Source of the DNA: Priapulus caudatus
Lineage: Eukaryota > Priapulida > Priapulimorpha > Priapulimorphida > Priapulidae
DNA: 24,014 nucleotides
Direction of reading: 5' to 3'
Assembly (NCBI RefSeq): GCF_000485595.1
Contig: NW_014578054.1
Coordinates: 78,652 to 102,665 of the forward strand
The notes under the pieces were generated by a model. The model worked only from the letters and a program-made list of their open reading frames with translations. It was not told where the DNA came from and ran no database searches. Within the stretch, counting starts at the first letter, position 1. Each line of letters opens with the position of its first letter. This document shows positions 20,478-24,014 of the stretch, piece by piece. The translations under genes were made by a program, and so were the position numbers.

Positions 20478-21106
20478 GGTACATGGTTCATACAGAACTG
20501 AAATTTTTTTCAAGGACTTTTTAAGGACTTTTCAAGGACATTTTATCGGAAATTCAAGGACATTTTATCGGAAATTCAAGGACATTTTATCGGAAATTCA
20601 AGGACATTTTATCAGACATTTTATCGGAATTCATACATGGAACAAAACATAACTGGATTAATTTAATAACCACATTCTTAATCACTGCATGTCACCTCTA
20701 AAACTTACCTGGATCACATTAATAAACCCTTCTAAACACTGTCACTTCTACAACATACCTTGATTTACTGACTGATTTTAGTGACTTACTGTAATTTGTG
20801 ATCATCACTTAACTGTCTATCGTGTCTATAGCTTTTTAAGCTCATTTAACGCAATTTTTATTGAGGTTTACACATTATTGATGGTACAAAATTTCTTTTT
20901 ATTACAGGCAATGATTCTTTCTAAAAATTCAAAGACATTTTCATGAAATTCAAGGACATTTTCATGAAATTCAAGGACTTTTCAAGCACAAAATCAACAT
21001 TTACTAAATTCAAGTACTTTTCAAGGACTCCCCTCAAATTCAAGGACTTTTCAAGGACTCCCCTCAAATTCAAGGACTTTTCAAGGACTGTGCGAACCAT
21101 GCGGTA
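20478..21106. mobile_element. Non-autonomous element with TTCAAGGAC repeats
   Basis: The left end GGTACATGGTTCATACAG and the right end (complement) GTACCGCATGGTTCGCACAG form an approximate terminal inverted repeat. Inside, 20505-20635 has four to five copies of a 22-bp AAATTCAAGGACATTTTATC unit. 20930-21090 has TTCAAGGACATTTTCATG units and then TTCAAGGACTCCCCTCAAA units. The middle is AT-rich and non-coding. I recognise the general style of abundant TTCAAGGAC repeats in marine animal genomes but cannot assign a superfamily. No target-site duplication was settled. Confidence 0.7.
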
Positions 21107-21531
21107 CTAGTTCTAGTTAAATTATGCAAATATTTATAGGAATTTGTACATTTAATTATACATATAGCAAAACATTTCACACGTGGGAGGAAAATAGTAA
21201 AAAAAATCCGCAGTTTTCCGTGAGAGTCGCCCTCTATAGATCATAAAATGCGTCTCGAGAGACAGGTCACGTATACAATTAATTCAGGGAGGAAAATATG
21301 TGAAGATGAAAATATCTTCCCGAGACATACACCGTATAGGAAATACGAAAAACCTTCTATTAAGTTATTTGAAATAAACCGGCAAGCAACACACGAGTTT
21401 CAGTCCATCATTGACCATAACGCATACGCGCATGACAAACATAACATAACGTGCTCATCCTTTATTAGTAGCGTCCTCATTGCACACTCACACAGTCATA
21501 ATAAATCGTAGCAATGCGCCTAGGTAATATC
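21107..21531. other. No gene recognised
   Basis: An 87-residue plus-strand frame at 21248-21511 has no recognisable motif or context and is probably chance. Confidence 0.4.
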
Positions 21532-21569
21532 AGGAGTTAATAAAGACAAATTTATCTTTATTAACTCCT
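21532..21569. repeat. Hairpin-forming inverted repeat
   Basis: A perfect 15-bp stem, AGGAGTTAATAAAGA and TCTTTATTAACTCCT, with an 8-base CAAATTTA loop. Flanked by TAATATC on the left and AGTAATAT on the right. Confidence 0.9.
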
Positions 21570-21785
21570 AGTAATATGTACATATGATGTCATAACGCAG
21601 CGACCAGTAAAACGATGAGTAGCACGAGCCACACACACACGTTATATGGCCGAGCGTCTCTGTTCATACGAGTCTCAGTCTGTAATTACGATTCCGACAA
21701 GAATAAATGAGATGTCATATTATGGTGCAAGTGGCTGTGACCATCGGCCTCATAGTGGCGAGTAAGCAGCGGATATTTGTAATAA

Positions 21786-21803
21786 GGAATATATATACTA
21801 TAG

Positions 21804-21834
<31 letters not shown>
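21786..21834. repeat. (TA)n microsatellite
   Basis: ATATATATACTATAGTATAT followed by uninterrupted TA steps to 21834. It is self-complementary. Confidence 0.9.
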
Positions 21835-21897
21835 AATCAAACATTATTCTGACGATTAAATGACGGTAAGCACGGCCGCTCATTACGCGGACATCAA

Positions 21898-22110
21898 GTC
21901 CACGCACACCACACTACGCTATGCCGCGCAGCACGCGCACGACACACACACACATACATACAACACGCAATACCACGCACGCTCCTAACCACATACGCAC
22001 ACACACGCCACACACGCCGCACCACCCGCACACCAACCGCACACCACACCACAACGCAACACCACACGCAAAGTACACGACACGCACACAGCGCAGAGCA
22101 CACCACATAC
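21898..22110 (+). repeat. CA-rich simple repeat
   Basis: ACACACC and CACGCAC-rich stretch with irregular interruptions. His/Thr and Val/Cys frames on either strand are artefacts. Confidence 0.8.
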
Positions 22111-22116
22111 TCACAC

Positions 22117-22680
22117 GTTGCTACTACTATATACTACTATAACTACTGTCGCTGCTGCTGCTGCTGCTGCGCGCTGCTGCGTGCGCTGCTGCGCTGCTGC
22201 TGCACTACGACCTATACTACTAAATACTATACTGTCGCTGGCTGCTCTGCCGCGCTGCTGCTGTGCTGCTGGCTGTGCTGCTGCTGCTGCTACTACTACT
22301 ACTAATACTACTACTACTGTCGCTGCTGTGGCTGCTGCTGCGCGGCGCGTGCTGCGCTGCTGTCTGCTACATAGCTACTACTACTACTCACTATGTGCGC
22401 TCGCGCTGCTGCCGCCGCTCGCCGCCCGGCTGATGCTGCTGCTACTGCACTACTACTAATAACTAGCTCTAGCTTCGCGCTGCTTGCTGCGCGCTGCTGC
22501 TGGCTCGGCTGCGGCTGCTACTATACTACTATAACTACCTACTACTACTGTCGCCTGGCTGCTGCTGGGCCGCGCTGCTGCTCGCGCTGCGACTGCTGCT
22601 CTATATACTACTATAGCTACATACACTACTAGCTATGTCTGGTAGCTGCTGCTGCTGCTGCTCTGCTGCTACTGCCGTGA
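22117..22680 (+). repeat. Composite CTG/CTA trinucleotide repeat
   Basis: Blocks of (CTG)n interrupted by GCGC steps alternate with blocks of (CTA)n. The transition ACTACTGTCGCTG recurs near 22143, 22310 and 22545, with a variant near 22230, so there is a loose higher-order unit of about 80-230 bases. Leu/Ala and Tyr frames are artefacts. Confidence 0.9.
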
Positions 22681-22821
22681 CTGCCTTAACCGATGCGTCG
22701 GGCTGTATGCCTTCGATGTACACAAGTTGGCCAGTCAGGTTCGAAGTATATATATAAAACAGACTGCGTAAACTAGCACATTGTATTACGGGTTACGTTG
22801 CTTTTAGTCGTTTATTAGTAA

Positions 22822-23018
22822 GCTCGCGGCGCCAGTGAGCTTTAATTTACTCAAGTACAATACGCATGCGTCAAATTACTCAACGAAAATCCGCCGCACA
22901 CGTGAATAAAATGACGCATGCGTCAAATTACTCAACGAAAATCCGCCGCACACGTGAGTAAAATGACTCATGCGTCATTTTACTTAAGTAAAATAACTCA
23001 CGTGTGCGCCGGGCTTAA
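22822..23018. mobile_element. Short MITE-like element with internal 51-bp tandem repeat
   Basis: The left end AAGCTCGCGGCGCCAGTGAG and the right end (complement) TTAAGCCCGGCGCACACGTG align as terminal inverted repeats. They continue inward through TTTACTCAAGTA / TTTACTTAAGTA. A 51-bp unit (ACGCATGCGTCAAATTACTC ... CACGTGAATAAAATG) occurs twice, at 22862 and 22913, and a third partial copy is inverted. No coding capacity. Target-site duplication unclear. Confidence 0.8.
22913..22975. promoter_or_regulatory. Palindromic AP-1/CRE-like and E-box sequences inside the MITE
   Basis: Sequence only: TGACGCATGCGTCA at 22911-22924, TGACTCATGCGTCA at about 22965-22978 and CACGTG in each 51-bp unit. TGACTCA is a textbook AP-1 site and CACGTG an E-box. 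Whether they bind anything here is unknown. Confidence 0.3.
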
Positions 23019-23624
23019 AGATTGGCTACCATCAATTAAAGCGTTTCCACCGATGTGAATTTATTAACAACGATACACAGCGGGACATTTTTTGGTCAAT
23101 GGTGACATTTTTCGCACCTTTCACGAAAGTAACTGACACAAGACATTAACGTGATTTTTGTCGCACGCAACTGTAGAATGCTAATGTCTTTATGCCGAAC
23201 AACAACTAAAGCATTCACGGGATGCATTCAATTTCTAGCTCTCTGATGCACACGCACACGAGAGAGATAGAAACCGATCCAATAACAGTACGAACCCAAT
23301 CACGATAAGCTTACCGCCTCGACCTGATGACGTAGGCTCGCGTTGACCAATGAACGACGCGCACACTCGCAGAGAGATTCACGCTGTGCGTGTAATAAAG
23401 CGGGAATATATAGTTTCTCTGTAAGTTTATTAGCAGGGCTGCAGGGGTCATTGCCATTACCAGACGTATCCCCCCCTTTTAGTTCCGGAATGTTCCCTAG
23501 TTCAGTTATGGAAAATAGGGCTTGCCCAGAAAGTTAAACGTCACGTGAAATAGCCAGCATGTAAATCTAAATCAACAGTGGAATTTGATTACAGTGGATT
23601 ACTGGTGGATTCCAGTGGATAATT
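23019..23624. other. No gene recognised
   Basis: A 64-residue frame at 23343-23537 has no known similarity. A GTGGATT-type short repeat (AGTGGATTACTGGTGGATTC) lies at about 23592-23619. Confidence 0.4.
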
Positions 23625-23712
23625 CAGGGACGTAGATAGCGTGGGGGATGCATCCCCCACTTATTGACGTGGGGGGATGGCGTGTACAATCATCCCCCCC
23701 CCTACTTTCAGG
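23625..23712. repeat. Transposon-end-like inverted G/C-run repeat
   Basis: It starts CAGGGACGTAGATAGC, then a perfect 20-bp palindrome, GTGGGGGATGCATCCCCCAC (23641-23660), then GTGGGGGGATGG and CATCCCCCCCCCTAC. The CAGGG opening is seen at many hAT-type ends, so this may be one end of a non-autonomous element. The other end was not found. Confidence 0.5.
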
Positions 23713-23949
23713 AGGACAAGAGCCGCAGAGCGGCTGGGCTCATCTGAGGTCTGTTGCTACGGTTATAAACGTAACATTTAAGTCGTGCGTAGTGACACCT
23801 TTGTTAGGCGCAGATATGCAGATACGCAGTTGCGTACACCTCATATCAGCAACCTTCTGCATTCTGCATCCAAGGACCTTTGAGCCGTAATCCTGTGCTG
23901 TAGGCGTTCGGCTATCAGGGCATATTGTGTTTCTAGATTCTGGATGTGT

Positions 23950-24014
23950 GATGAATATGACAACACTGTGATGTCATTGAGGCAGTTCAGGAATCCATGT
24001 TTAACCCTCCTCTT
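23950..24014 (+). repeat. Dispersed repeat copy cut by the window edge
   Basis: AATCCATGTTTAACCCTCCTCTT at 23992-24014 matches AATCCATGTTTTAACCTCCTCTT at 7893-7916. Upstream similarity is weaker (GTGATGTCATTGAGGCAGTT against GCTATGTCTAACAGACCAGT). It is probably the start of the same family as 7861-8520. Confidence 0.65.

Noticed and set aside
12690-24014. Upstream N-terminal exons of the exchanger
   Set aside because: I looked on the minus strand for the earlier conserved membrane motifs of the family and found none. They are probably beyond the window.

Overview
The window is non-coding-dominated genomic DNA from a metazoan, probably an invertebrate. The reasons are spliced exons with GT/AG boundaries, long microsatellite and minisatellite tracts, foldback and MITE-like elements, and a retrotransposon ORF1-like fragment. 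No bacterial operon, rRNA or tRNA was seen. I cannot name the species.

The only gene I can support is on the minus strand: the middle and end of the membrane domain of a plasma-membrane-type Na+/H+ exchanger (SLC9A/NHE family). In transcription order its exons are 12689-12430 (VLYHMFEAY to GIMA), 10503-10286 (ATFCGITM to YRFM), 9476-9268 (VAIFTF to FVQ) and 6291-6200 (GITIKPL to EEIHSR). Splice phases agree across all junctions. Earlier N-terminal exons and the cytoplasmic tail are not visible. Exons 10503-10286 and 9476-9268 read cleanly. Exons 12689-12430 and 6291-6200 carry several one-base indels that look more like uncorrected sequence than gene decay.

The most striking structure surrounds exon 12689-12430, because both of its edges are tandemly amplified. 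On its 5' side lie about 38 copies of a 58-bp unit (12690 to about 14900). Each unit contains the last intron bases, the splice acceptor and the first 27 exon bases. On its 3' side lie about five copies of the exon's second half plus its splice donor (about 11440-12346). The true exon is thus flanked by arrays of decoy acceptors and decoy donors.

Region by region: 1-1130 is a CT-rich minisatellite; 1131-2240 is purine-rich; 2241-4087 is non-coding with two local duplications; 4088-5362 is a large foldback element with a GTGC/GCAC core; 5396-6185 holds simple repeats; 6200-12689 is the exchanger locus, whose introns hold two arrays of an 18-bp minisatellite, an interspersed repeat and a 676-base assembly gap; 12690-14960 is the exon-derived minisatellite; 14961-16760 has palindromes and a GA tract; 16796-17281 is a retroelement ORF1-like fragment; 17282-19135 is AT-rich with no gene; 19136-19990 is a 27-bp minisatellite dense in CACGTG with an internal inversion; 20478-21106 is a non-autonomous element with TTCAAGGAC repeats; 21786-22680 holds TA, CA and CTG/CTA repeats; 22822-23018 is a short MITE; and 23625-24014 holds further repeat ends.
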